Positions 1 through 7,095 of a DNA stretch of 64,000 nt are shown here, piece by piece. The notes beneath the pieces were generated by a model that worked only from the letters and a program-made list of their open reading frames with translations, did not search any database and was not told where the DNA came from. The position numbers and the translations under genes were made by a program. Origin of the DNA: an uncultured Acidimicrobiales bacterium (lineage in GTDB: Bacteria > Actinomycetota > Acidimicrobiia > Acidimicrobiales > SZUA-35). The DNA is taken from contig CALAJQ010000010.1 in NCBI GenBank assembly GCA_937922785.1, forward strand, positions 1 through 64,000, in the 5' to 3' direction. Each line of letters starts with the position of its first letter. Positions within the stretch are counted from its first letter, which is position 1.

Positions 1-2
1 TG

Positions 3-449
3 CACTCCGAAGCAGCGTTCGCAGCCGTCTGCGGCGTGTCACCAATCGAAGCATCATCCGGGCGGGTCAGCCGTCACCGACTCAACCGGGGAGGAAACCG
101 CCAAGGCAACAACGCGTTATGGCGCATCGTCATAGTCCGCATGGCCAACGACCCCCGCACAAAAGCCTACGTCGAGCGAAAGACCCAGGAAGGAAAAACA
201 AAGAAAGAAATCGTCCGATGCTTGAAACGCTATGTCGCCAGAGAAATCCACGGATTACTCGTCCACGACCACGCTGCGATCAACGGCGCAGACCTACGAC
301 AACAACGCCTCCACCAAAACCTCGCACTGCATCAAGCAGCCGACGGTCTCAACACATGGCCAATCGCACTATCAAGGCTCGAACGAGAAATCACCCACAA
401 CACCGACCTCGCCAACCGCTACCAACACTGGCTCAACCAGGCCGCTTGA
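3..449 (+). CDS. IS110-family transposase, C-terminal part (cut by window edge)
   Basis: The reading frame is already open at base 3 and runs to TGA at 447-449, so the N-terminal part lies outside the window. The visible residues match the C-terminal Transposase_20 region of IS110/IS116/IS902 enzymes: a CGVSPIEASSG stretch at 30-62, then HRLNRGG, DPRTKAYVERKTQEGK and IVRCLKRYVAREIH. In that family this part, with its conserved serine, works with an N-terminal RuvC-like DEDD domain to move elements that lack classical inverted repeats. The GTG at 36 is an internal codon, not the true start. Whether the whole element is intact cannot be seen. Its 3' end lies against the decayed tail of the neighbouring kinase gene, which suggests that insertion occurred there. 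Confidence 0.85.
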   Translation, partial: HSEAAFAAVCGVSPIEASSGRVSRHRLNRGGNRQGNNALWRIVIVRMANDPRTKAYVERKTQEGKTKKEIVRCLKRYVAREIHGLLVHDHAAINGADLRQQRLHQNLALHQAADGLNTWPIALSRLEREITHNTDLANRYQHWLNQAA

Positions 450-600
450 CATATAGCTTCCATAGGAAAATCACTAACCTAGACCACTTGCGCCTCATCA
501 GTCTGACTGCGAATTCTCGGGCCTCGGAAGAGATTCTCTCGCCAGGCACTTTTTCAATTGCGTCGGCAAAATTGTCGAAGTCTGATCACTGGTTAGCCTA
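433..600 (-). pseudogene. Remnant C-terminus of the HipA-like kinase gene
   Basis: Directly after the TAG that ends the kinase frame (600-598), the same frame continues with three codons, a second stop (TGA at 588-586), and then an open stretch to TGA at 435-433. The translation includes SDFDNFADAIEKVPGERIS and SEAREFAVRLMRRK. This looks like the helical C-terminal end of HipA-like kinases of this type, which is missing from the upstream ORF. Both stops would be TGG (Trp) after one A-to-G change each, so two nonsense mutations are the simplest reading. The remnant overlaps the 3' end of the IS110 transposase gene by 17 bases. Confidence 0.55.
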
Positions 601-1344
601 GTGTTGACGGACCGTCGTTCGAACGCTACCCAGTGCTTGTGAGGCAGCTACCAGCGGGCTTGGATTGCCCTCAAATCGTGATTTCGCTCGATCCGCATAT
701 CCCTGAGGACTTCTATCGCCATCGGCTGAGGACAGTCGTTCGGCCCGCTGAGCTTCGTTGAGCTGAAACCCAAGACTCGACGCATGGTCGAGAGTTGGAG
801 ACAGGCGGCGAGAGCCTTCGTGGGAGATCACAGCCCAGTTCTCCTGATGCCTATCAGTGTTGCCAATAAGCGCATCGAGGACCAGATAGCCGCTAAAAAT
901 CTCGAAAGCGGTCATGCTTTCGAAGCCTGTCGGCGGACTGACACTCTCGAGGGCCGCTCGCACAGCTTCGATTGTGTATTCAGCGCGGTCGTGCGTACTA
1001 ACACCAAACACGCCGATCTCAGCCAGGAGTTCGTTGCCGTGTACCAGGCTCCCCTCGTTCGAAATTACCTTTCGGCTGATTATCCCGAGATCTGTCTCAG
1101 CGCCGTGACCTCCGGATGCCAATTCAACCTTCGCTCGCGGTAGCCCCATTGTGTCGGCGATGAAGCTGGCGATTCGTTCGGCCCAGTCGTCGCCCTTCCG
1201 GTAGGTGACGCCGTCGGCTGTGTTAGAGGTTGCATCCTTCATCAGCCAATAAAAGCCACTCACCGGATCTTGAAGCCATCGCTTGGGATTCGTGCCAAGG
1301 GTCTCCTCCTGCTCGACACACCAATTCGAGACGTCAATGTCCAA
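598..1344 (-). CDS. HipA-like serine/threonine kinase domain protein, C-terminally truncated
   Basis: HipA-type kinases phosphorylate protein targets such as glutamyl-tRNA synthetase, often as toxins. Visible features are a candidate ATP-binding Lys in WLMKDA (residue 36), an ALIGNTDRHQENW catalytic stretch (Asp164, Asn169) and a metal-binding LDHASSLGF (Asp187). The N-terminal HipB-contact module of classical HipA is absent, so this is the short CtkA/HipA_C-like form, and no antitoxin gene is adjacent. The TTG start at 1344 has AAGG five bases upstream and lies 35 bases after the hsdR stop, so the gene is probably the last in the hsd operon. An ATG at 1367 is in another frame. The frame ends early at 598 and homologous-looking sequence continues past the stop, so the protein may be inactive. 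Confidence 0.75.
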   Translation of the reverse strand: MDIDVSNWCVEQEETLGTNPKRWLQDPVSGFYWLMKDATSNTADGVTYRKGDDWAERIASFIADTMGLPRAKVELASGGHGAETDLGIISRKVISNEGSLVHGNELLAEIGVFGVSTHDRAEYTIEAVRAALESVSPPTGFESMTAFEIFSGYLVLDALIGNTDRHQENWAVISHEGSRRLSPTLDHASSLGFQLNEAQRAERLSSADGDRSPQGYADRAKSRFEGNPSPLVAASQALGSVRTTVRQH

Positions 1345-1379
1345 GAAGCCTTCGTGTCAGTGGCCATTTCGTGAGATGC

Positions 1380-4300
1380 TTACTCGATAAACCCGTTGCC
1401 CGGCCAACGCTGGGACTTGAACTTCTCCCACTCATCTTCCTTGGTGAACTTGTGAGTTCCGTTGTTGATGCGGGCATAACGGTTGGTTTGCTTCACGTGT
1501 TGACCTTGTTTGTCAATAATCGTCACCTTGGCTTCAACCGGGAAGCCGGAAGGGCGAACATGCACACGGCAGATGTCCTTCCCCTCGACCGTGAACATTT
1601 CGGTAGTTACGTTGGCGACTGCCGCCGCCCCCAGTGCGTTCTTTAGCTTGTCGTTGAACGCAAGCAGGAACATGTCATCGTCGGCCTTGCCGTCCTTGCG
1701 GTATTGGGCGTAATCGCCCTCCATCCCGAACGCGACGCCGTTGCCTGCTGAGTCTTCGGCCACGCCCAATAACAGAGTGCCACCGTCGTAAGAGTTCAAG
1801 AAGGCCGCCACCGACTTGATAGCTGCCGTCTCAACTCCCTTGTAAGGCTCACCGCTATCGGCCTCCACACCAAAGGTCGACTTGTACTCCAGCCAGTTCC
1901 CCTCCCCCGCTGCGAGCAACTCGCCGATAGGACAATGCTGCTGGTTCGCAACCCGAGCCTTGGTGCGCAGCAGCGGCATGTATGCCCGCATCACGTCGCC
2001 AGCAAACTCGTCGTTGTCTAGGAAGTTCTTTGTGATGTCAGTGGAGGTCGCCATCTGGTCAATCACAGCGTCCTGAAACTGGCTCTTCATCGCAATGTTG
2101 AAGTTCGCTGGCGTGTTGACCATTGCCGCTTGCTGGACTTCCGGCTTGTCGGCCATCTTCTCAACGAGACCGTCGAAGAACAGACGGTCGGCTGGGTCGA
2201 AGTCGGTCCCGTAACGCTCGTTGAGTCGCTTAATGATTTCCGACAACAACTCGGCTTCGGGCACACCAGGACGACCAAAGATCTCGCCGGGGCCGGCCAG
2301 CTCCCCCTCATCTTCTGGTAGCGCAATGGAAACCTGTTCATCGATCAGCCTGTGGGCCAAGTGGGTTAGATCAACTTCATCTCCCACGTCCGGCAGCTCT
2401 GCGCCGGGCTCTCGTATGAACGCTGCAAGCGCTCGGCAGAACACATAGTCCCGTTCTAGCTTCACATCCCCGAACGGCACGATCTGTGCCAGATAGCCGT
2501 AGGCGCTCACGAACTTCTTCAACGCGTCTCGGAACCGACCTTGCTCATCCTCATCCAGCGCTTCCCTGAACCGGCCTTTGGCCCCTTCGAGCAAACCATG
2601 TATCCGATGGGTCGCCGTCGGGTCTTCCATCAAGACGGCTACGAACGCTTCGGTCTCCTCTATCCGCAGCACGTCGAACTGACTCATCTCGTGGTGAGCG
2701 TCATACATAAGGTTCGGATCAGTCGGCGGAGTCTCGGTCTGCACGTACCACGGAGCGAACGCAGTTCGAATGTCATCAGCAGAGTTGCGGAAGTCCAACA
2801 CAAAGGTTGAATCCTTACCCTTCATCGAACGGTTCAGCCGAGACAAGGTCTGCACCGCAGCCAGCCCGCTAAGCGGCTTGTCGACGTACATGGTCTGAAG
2901 CTTGGGCTGATCGAAGCCGGTCTGATACTTCTCGGCAACCACCAAAATCTGGTACTTGTCACTGTCGAACTGCTTCGGGGTCTGCGATTCAGGGAAGCCG
3001 TTTAGCGAGGTTTCTGTGTAGTCGATCCCGCGGTCCTGGAGCGTTCCGGAGAAAGCGACAAGCACCCCGACATCCCCGATTCCGTTCTGGGCACAATATT
3101 CACGCAATGCGAGGCCGTATCTCAACGCATGGAGCCGGGAGGCGGTGACCACCATCGCTTTCGCTTGACCACCGATCAGCTTTGCGACCTTGTCACGGAA
3201 GTGGTTGATGATGATGTCTGCCTTCTGCGCAAGGTTGTGCTCGTGCAGACTCACGTACTTTGCTATGGCTGCCTTGGCTCGCGCCGGGTCATACTCGGGG
3301 TCGCCTTCGGCCTTCTTCTCAATGTTCCAGTAGGTCTGGTAGGTGGTGTAGTTCGCAAGCACATCGTGGATGTAGCCCTCTTGAATGGCTTGACGCATTG
3401 AATACAGATGGAAGGGCACATAGGTCGGCTCGCCACCCGCGTCGGCGCCCTTTGTTCCGAACGTCTCAAGCGTCTTCGCCTTTGGAGTGGCGGTGAACGC
3501 AAAGAAGCTGATGTTGGTTTGGCGACCCCTGGCTTCAACTGCGGCCAACAGTCTGTCTTGTGCAGGGTCGGGCACCTCTGCGTTAGAACCCAGCTCTTCC
3601 CGTTCTGCTTGGGCCAAGGCGTCTTGTGAATCGACTAGACCCCCGCCGAGCACCAGCTTTAAGTCTCTGGAGGTGTCACCTGCTTGAGACGAATGGGCTT
3701 CGTCTGCGATTACGGCGTATGTCCTGTGGGGCAGCGTGTCTATCTTCTTGAGCACGACGGGAAACTTCTGGATCGTGGTGATGATGATCCGGGCCTGCTC
3801 GCCTTCCAGTGCTTCGGCCAATTGGGCAGAGTTCTCATCAATTTTCTGGACGACGCCCGCAACTTTCTCGAACTGACCGACTGTCGCTTGCATTTGTCGG
3901 TCGAGCACTTTGCGGTCGGTGATAACAATGACCTTGTTGAACACCTTGGTGTCGGCCGCGTCGTGGAGCGTCGATAGTCGATGTGCCAGCCAAGCAATGG
4001 TGTTCGATTTCCCCGAGCCCGCCGAATGCTGCACCAGATAGTTGTTTCCAGGCCCGGCCTCTCTCGCATGAGCCGCGATCTTGAGCACTGCGTCCCATTG
4101 GTGGAACCGGGGAAAAATGACGGCACCTTCGTGAGCTTTGCCTTTGGGGGTCGGTTCGACATGCACGAAGCGGTTGAGAATGTCTAGGAGGGCGTGTCGT
4201 TCCCAAACCTGTTCCCACAAGTATGAGGTGCGGTGACCATTTGGGTTGTCGGGATTTCCAGCACCATTGTTTCGACCAAGGTTGTAGTGGAACCAGCGAG

Positions 4301-4946
4301 TGTTCCGGCCCGCTACCCGTGTCGTCATCCATGCGACCTCGGTATCTACCGCAAAGTGAACGATTGCTCGCTTAGCGATGGTGGTGTTGCTGGCATCACG
4401 TGTTGTTTTGTATTGCTTCTTTGCGTCTTCTGCTGTCTGTTGGGTGAGGTGAGTCTTCAGCTCGGCGGTTGCGATTGGTAGTCCGTTCACGAACAGGCAC
4501 AGATCTAGGGTCTTCCCACCCGACGTTTCGTACGGCAGTTGACGAGTAACTGTCAGGCGGTTGGCGCCGTAAAGCTTCAACGTTTCGGCATTGAGCGCTG
4601 TTGCGGGTTTGAAGTATGCGAGCCGAATGGTGACACCGAGGTCGATCACGCCATTTCGGAGCACCTCGATTGTGCCGACCCGATCAAGTTCCTTCGCTAG
4701 CCGCTTCACGAAGTTGCGCTGAGCGGTATCGGGGTCGCCGCCGTGCAGCGCAATCAGTCGAGCCCACTCATCTGCTTGGGTGGCTCCGATGAACGCAAAC
4801 AGCTCGGCAGTATCCAGGCCAGCTTGTGGATCGAAATCTCGAGGCTCGGCTTGCTCGGTGCCGACCTTCGATTCGCTGTATCCGCCCGAGGCGGCCAGTG
4901 CCGCACAGATTTGGCTTTCGAAGTCGAACTCTTTTGGTCCCGCCAT
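1380..4946 (-). CDS. hsdR: Type I restriction enzyme R subunit with C-terminal AlbA_2 (Schlafen-like) domain
   Basis: This subunit translocates and cleaves unmethylated DNA within the HsdR2M2S complex. From the chosen ATG (4946) it has 1188 residues. The N-terminal HSDR_N nuclease shows Asp148 and the E162-L-K164 catalytic pair. The SF2 motor has Walker A HSAGSGKS (about 307-314), DEAH (415-418), AFTATPKAK and a QTLSRLNRSMKG motif VI. From about residue 1014 a separate domain begins with GNWLEYKSTF and AAFLNSYDGGTLLLGV, typical of AlbA_2/Schlafen modules, which is not a standard part of HsdR. The longer frame starting at 5012 is less likely: the ATG at 4946 overlaps the upstream stop as TAATG, with AGGAGG 12 bases before it. 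All motor motifs look intact. Confidence 0.93.
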   Translation of the reverse strand: MAGPKEFDFESQICAALAASGGYSESKVGTEQAEPRDFDPQAGLDTAELFAFIGATQADEWARLIALHGGDPDTAQRNFVKRLAKELDRVGTIEVLRNGVIDLGVTIRLAYFKPATALNAETLKLYGANRLTVTRQLPYETSGGKTLDLCLFVNGLPIATAELKTHLTQQTAEDAKKQYKTTRDASNTTIAKRAIVHFAVDTEVAWMTTRVAGRNTRWFHYNLGRNNGAGNPDNPNGHRTSYLWEQVWERHALLDILNRFVHVEPTPKGKAHEGAVIFPRFHQWDAVLKIAAHAREAGPGNNYLVQHSAGSGKSNTIAWLAHRLSTLHDAADTKVFNKVIVITDRKVLDRQMQATVGQFEKVAGVVQKIDENSAQLAEALEGEQARIIITTIQKFPVVLKKIDTLPHRTYAVIADEAHSSQAGDTSRDLKLVLGGGLVDSQDALAQAEREELGSNAEVPDPAQDRLLAAVEARGRQTNISFFAFTATPKAKTLETFGTKGADAGGEPTYVPFHLYSMRQAIQEGYIHDVLANYTTYQTYWNIEKKAEGDPEYDPARAKAAIAKYVSLHEHNLAQKADIIINHFRDKVAKLIGGQAKAMVVTASRLHALRYGLALREYCAQNGIGDVGVLVAFSGTLQDRGIDYTETSLNGFPESQTPKQFDSDKYQILVVAEKYQTGFDQPKLQTMYVDKPLSGLAAVQTLSRLNRSMKGKDSTFVLDFRNSADDIRTAFAPWYVQTETPPTDPNLMYDAHHEMSQFDVLRIEETEAFVAVLMEDPTATHRIHGLLEGAKGRFREALDEDEQGRFRDALKKFVSAYGYLAQIVPFGDVKLERDYVFCRALAAFIREPGAELPDVGDEVDLTHLAHRLIDEQVSIALPEDEGELAGPGEIFGRPGVPEAELLSEIIKRLNERYGTDFDPADRLFFDGLVEKMADKPEVQQAAMVNTPANFNIAMKSQFQDAVIDQMATSTDITKNFLDNDEFAGDVMRAYMPLLRTKARVANQQHCPIGELLAAGEGNWLEYKSTFGVEADSGEPYKGVETAAIKSVAAFLNSYDGGTLLLGVAEDSAGNGVAFGMEGDYAQYRKDGKADDDMFLLAFNDKLKNALGAAAVANVTTEMFTVEGKDICRVHVRPSGFPVEAKVTIIDKQGQHVKQTNRYARINNGTHKFTKEDEWEKFKSQRWPGNGFIE

Positions 4947-5818
4947 TAGTCGTCGCCTCCTGAGCGCTCGATCTGTCGTTCCTTGAGTGTTACTCCCGAG
5001 ACATCCCGCCATTCGACCCGGCCGTTGATATGGGAAGCCGTGAGCACTAGGGCCGCCGCCGATGGTGTCTTGAAGAGGGTGTCCTCGGTAAGGGTGTAAT
5101 GGTCGCCGTTGTCTGTCAGCTGGCCGGCCGCAATCATCCTGGTGCGAGCGCGGTTGCCGCTTTCGCGCAGTGAGGGCGTTGCGTCCTTGCGGGCGATTGC
5201 GCCGGCGAACACGAGGAAGCCGTCGGACCGTTCTTGACCCTCACCCTTCCCTCCGCGCGTATCCAGGTAGTAGCGAATTGCTCGACTTGGGTCACTGGGT
5301 GCGACCTCAACGGCCTCGAACGCATCGATACCGAGCACCGGGAAGATGGCACGCATCTCGGCAAGGAACCCAGCGGCTACGGCGTGGTCCGAGGCTGGGA
5401 GGTGTGGTGTACCCGGTTGGTTCCCGTTGGCGATCGAAACGCGTTTGGCGCTCCGGGCTAGATTGATGAGTTCTGCTTCCAAGTAAGAGATGTGTGCCCG
5501 ATTGAGGGAGCTATTGCCAGACGTAAAAGTAACGGTCGTGTCCCAGAAGTCCTTGCCGTCATCGCCCTGATGTTGACTAAGGCGCTTCCCGACGTTCTCA
5601 CCCTGACCGATGTAGATGCGCCGGTCGTACTCCTCATCCGGATCATCGCCCAGCAGAAGGTAGATGCCAACTCCATCAAGCCCTTCGGTCCGAGCCAAGC
5701 CCAGATCGCTTCGGGAGAAGACCAATCCGCGACCAGTCCAATTCGACTTCTCGACAACCCGAACACCATCCGGATCAGCTGCGGTGACGATAATCGAGAT
5801 CACATAAGGAAGCGCCAT
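4946..5818 (-). CDS. GIY-YIG nuclease domain protein with DUF4357, inside the hsd operon
   Basis: The protein has 290 residues from the ATG at 5818. The GIY-YIG fold is seen as VGIYLLLGDD (GIY at 51-53) and RRIYIGQGENVGKRLSQH (YIG at 69-71, Arg79). A middle alpha/beta region follows, and the last 50 residues (LFKTPSAAALVL, INGRVEW) match DUF4357, which often accompanies GIY-YIG or restriction proteins. Known GIY-YIG enzymes hydrolyse one DNA strand using the Tyr, Arg and a later Glu (a candidate is in SYLEAELINLA). The start overlaps the hsdS stop (TGATG) and the stop overlaps the hsdR start (TAATG), so translation is coupled on both sides. A role as an extra subunit or accessory nuclease of the type I system is inferred from this coupling only. 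Confidence 0.85.
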   Translation of the reverse strand: MALPYVISIIVTAADPDGVRVVEKSNWTGRGLVFSRSDLGLARTEGLDGVGIYLLLGDDPDEEYDRRIYIGQGENVGKRLSQHQGDDGKDFWDTTVTFTSGNSSLNRAHISYLEAELINLARSAKRVSIANGNQPGTPHLPASDHAVAAGFLAEMRAIFPVLGIDAFEAVEVAPSDPSRAIRYYLDTRGGKGEGQERSDGFLVFAGAIARKDATPSLRESGNRARTRMIAAGQLTDNGDHYTLTEDTLFKTPSAAALVLTASHINGRVEWRDVSGVTLKERQIERSGGDD

Positions 5819-7095
5819 CAAGCAGCTCCCGGAACTGTGAAGTCACCCGCAACTGCGACTGTGATCAACGCCTTCCGGTGCTCGACCAGTAGCTCTATTT
5901 GGCCTGTTAGAGACCTCGTTAGTCGGCTGGTTTTCTCACGCTGAGCGTCAAGCCTCGCAACGATTTCAGCCTGCTCATCAAGCGGAGGAAAAGGAAACCG
6001 GTGCTCACGCAACTTCTCACCCGTTAAGTGCACAATCGTCGCTTGATTGCCTTCAACGGTGAAAGCGTTGATGTTCGAGGCGGCCCAGAGACAGTACATC
6101 AGGAAACGCGTATTGCCCTCTGTCACCGGCCGAACCCTGTGGAGTGCTTTCTGAAAATAGACGTCATCAACCTCACCGGCCCATACGGCAGAGCGTCCAA
6201 CTTCTCCACCTTCGCAAACGAGGAGATCCCCTTTGACGAGCCCGCACCGGGCCCGGTCATTCGAGCTGAACGACATGGTCGGTAGATCATCCAAGTCGAA
6301 CTCGTCCCAGCGCACGTTTGTGTTCTTTATGTACATTCGCTGCTCAGGACCTTGGGCAGCTTCTGCGTTGAGCATCTTCCCAAGTTGCGATCTATAGAAG
6401 GCACCAAGAGTTGGCACGCCGTAGTGGGCGGGGAGCTCGCCGAGCCATTCGATTCCGGAGGGCTGCGTCGGACTATCACCTGATGTCAGAGCACCGGTGA
6501 CTCCAAAGAAGATTGATCCTTCAACGCGCTCTTCAAGGAGGTGGATGAGTTTTTGTTTCTTGGCGATGAGGGCGTCGATGCGGGCCGTCTCGACATCTAG
6601 GTAATCCGCAATCGCCCGCTGCTCCTCCAACGGCGGGAGCGGGTACGAGAAATTCACGAAGTCGCGCTGATACAAATGCTCTATCGTCGAACCGCTACCT
6701 TGTAGCGATACAAAGTCCTCGAATAGAGCTGACTTCAGCACGTAGTACATAAAGGTCGGACTCACTATTGATGAGGTCAGTCGGACTCTGAAAACTCCCG
6801 AGTTGAGGGTCGCTGGCCCGTCCAGACCCTTTACAACTGCGACCTTTCCGATAGTGCCGTCCTTGGTCACGAGGATGTCGCCGTTGCGTAATTGAATCGC
6901 TGGGTCACGGTCCCAAATTGCCCGATCGACCCTCTTGCAGCCTTGCCAGTCGATGTCTCGATCTTGGAAGTCGGTGCCAGTCACGAGAATGTCTCCGTCG
7001 TCGCGATGATCGCTCGTGCTGAGACCATGCCAACCGATCCGAGCATTAATAGCGGCGTCGAACTTTAGGCGACTGCTTTTGACAACAACGCTCAC
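5818..7095 (-). CDS. hsdS: Type I restriction-modification specificity subunit S
   Basis: HsdS sets the bipartite DNA target of the methylase and restriction complex. The GTG at 7095 overlaps the hsdM stop (GTGA) and gives 425 residues; a longer frame to 7248 would overlap hsdM by 150 bases and reads as out-of-frame hsdM. Two target recognition domains are visible: TRD1 (about 10-150, with GDILVTGTDF), followed by the conserved helix region PLPPLEEQRAIADYLD and DALIAKKQKLIHLLEERVE, and TRD2 (from IEWLGELPAHYG), followed by FPFPPLDEQAEIVARLD and a final helix with IELLVEHRKALI. The repeat of a TRD plus coiled-coil spacer is diagnostic. The recognised sequence cannot be predicted from this alone. 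Confidence 0.93.
   Translation of the reverse strand: MSVVVKSSRLKFDAAINARIGWHGLSTSDHRDDGDILVTGTDFQDRDIDWQGCKRVDRAIWDRDPAIQLRNGDILVTKDGTIGKVAVVKGLDGPATLNSGVFRVRLTSSIVSPTFMYYVLKSALFEDFVSLQGSGSTIEHLYQRDFVNFSYPLPPLEEQRAIADYLDVETARIDALIAKKQKLIHLLEERVEGSIFFGVTGALTSGDSPTQPSGIEWLGELPAHYGVPTLGAFYRSQLGKMLNAEAAQGPEQRMYIKNTNVRWDEFDLDDLPTMSFSSNDRARCGLVKGDLLVCEGGEVGRSAVWAGEVDDVYFQKALHRVRPVTEGNTRFLMYCLWAASNINAFTVEGNQATIVHLTGEKLREHRFPFPPLDEQAEIVARLDAQREKTSRLTRSLTGQIELLVEHRKALITVAVAGDFTVPGAA

Noticed and set aside
119-601. 160-codon plus-strand frame overlapping the IS110 tail and kinase remnant
   Set aside because: The translation is Arg/Pro/Thr-rich and low in hydrophobic residues, as expected of a frame-shifted read of IS110 sequence; the transposase frame explains the DNA.
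4947-5012. Longer start for hsdR
   Set aside because: It adds Arg-rich residues read out of frame from the GIY-YIG gene; the TAATG overlap with AGGAGG upstream is a better start.
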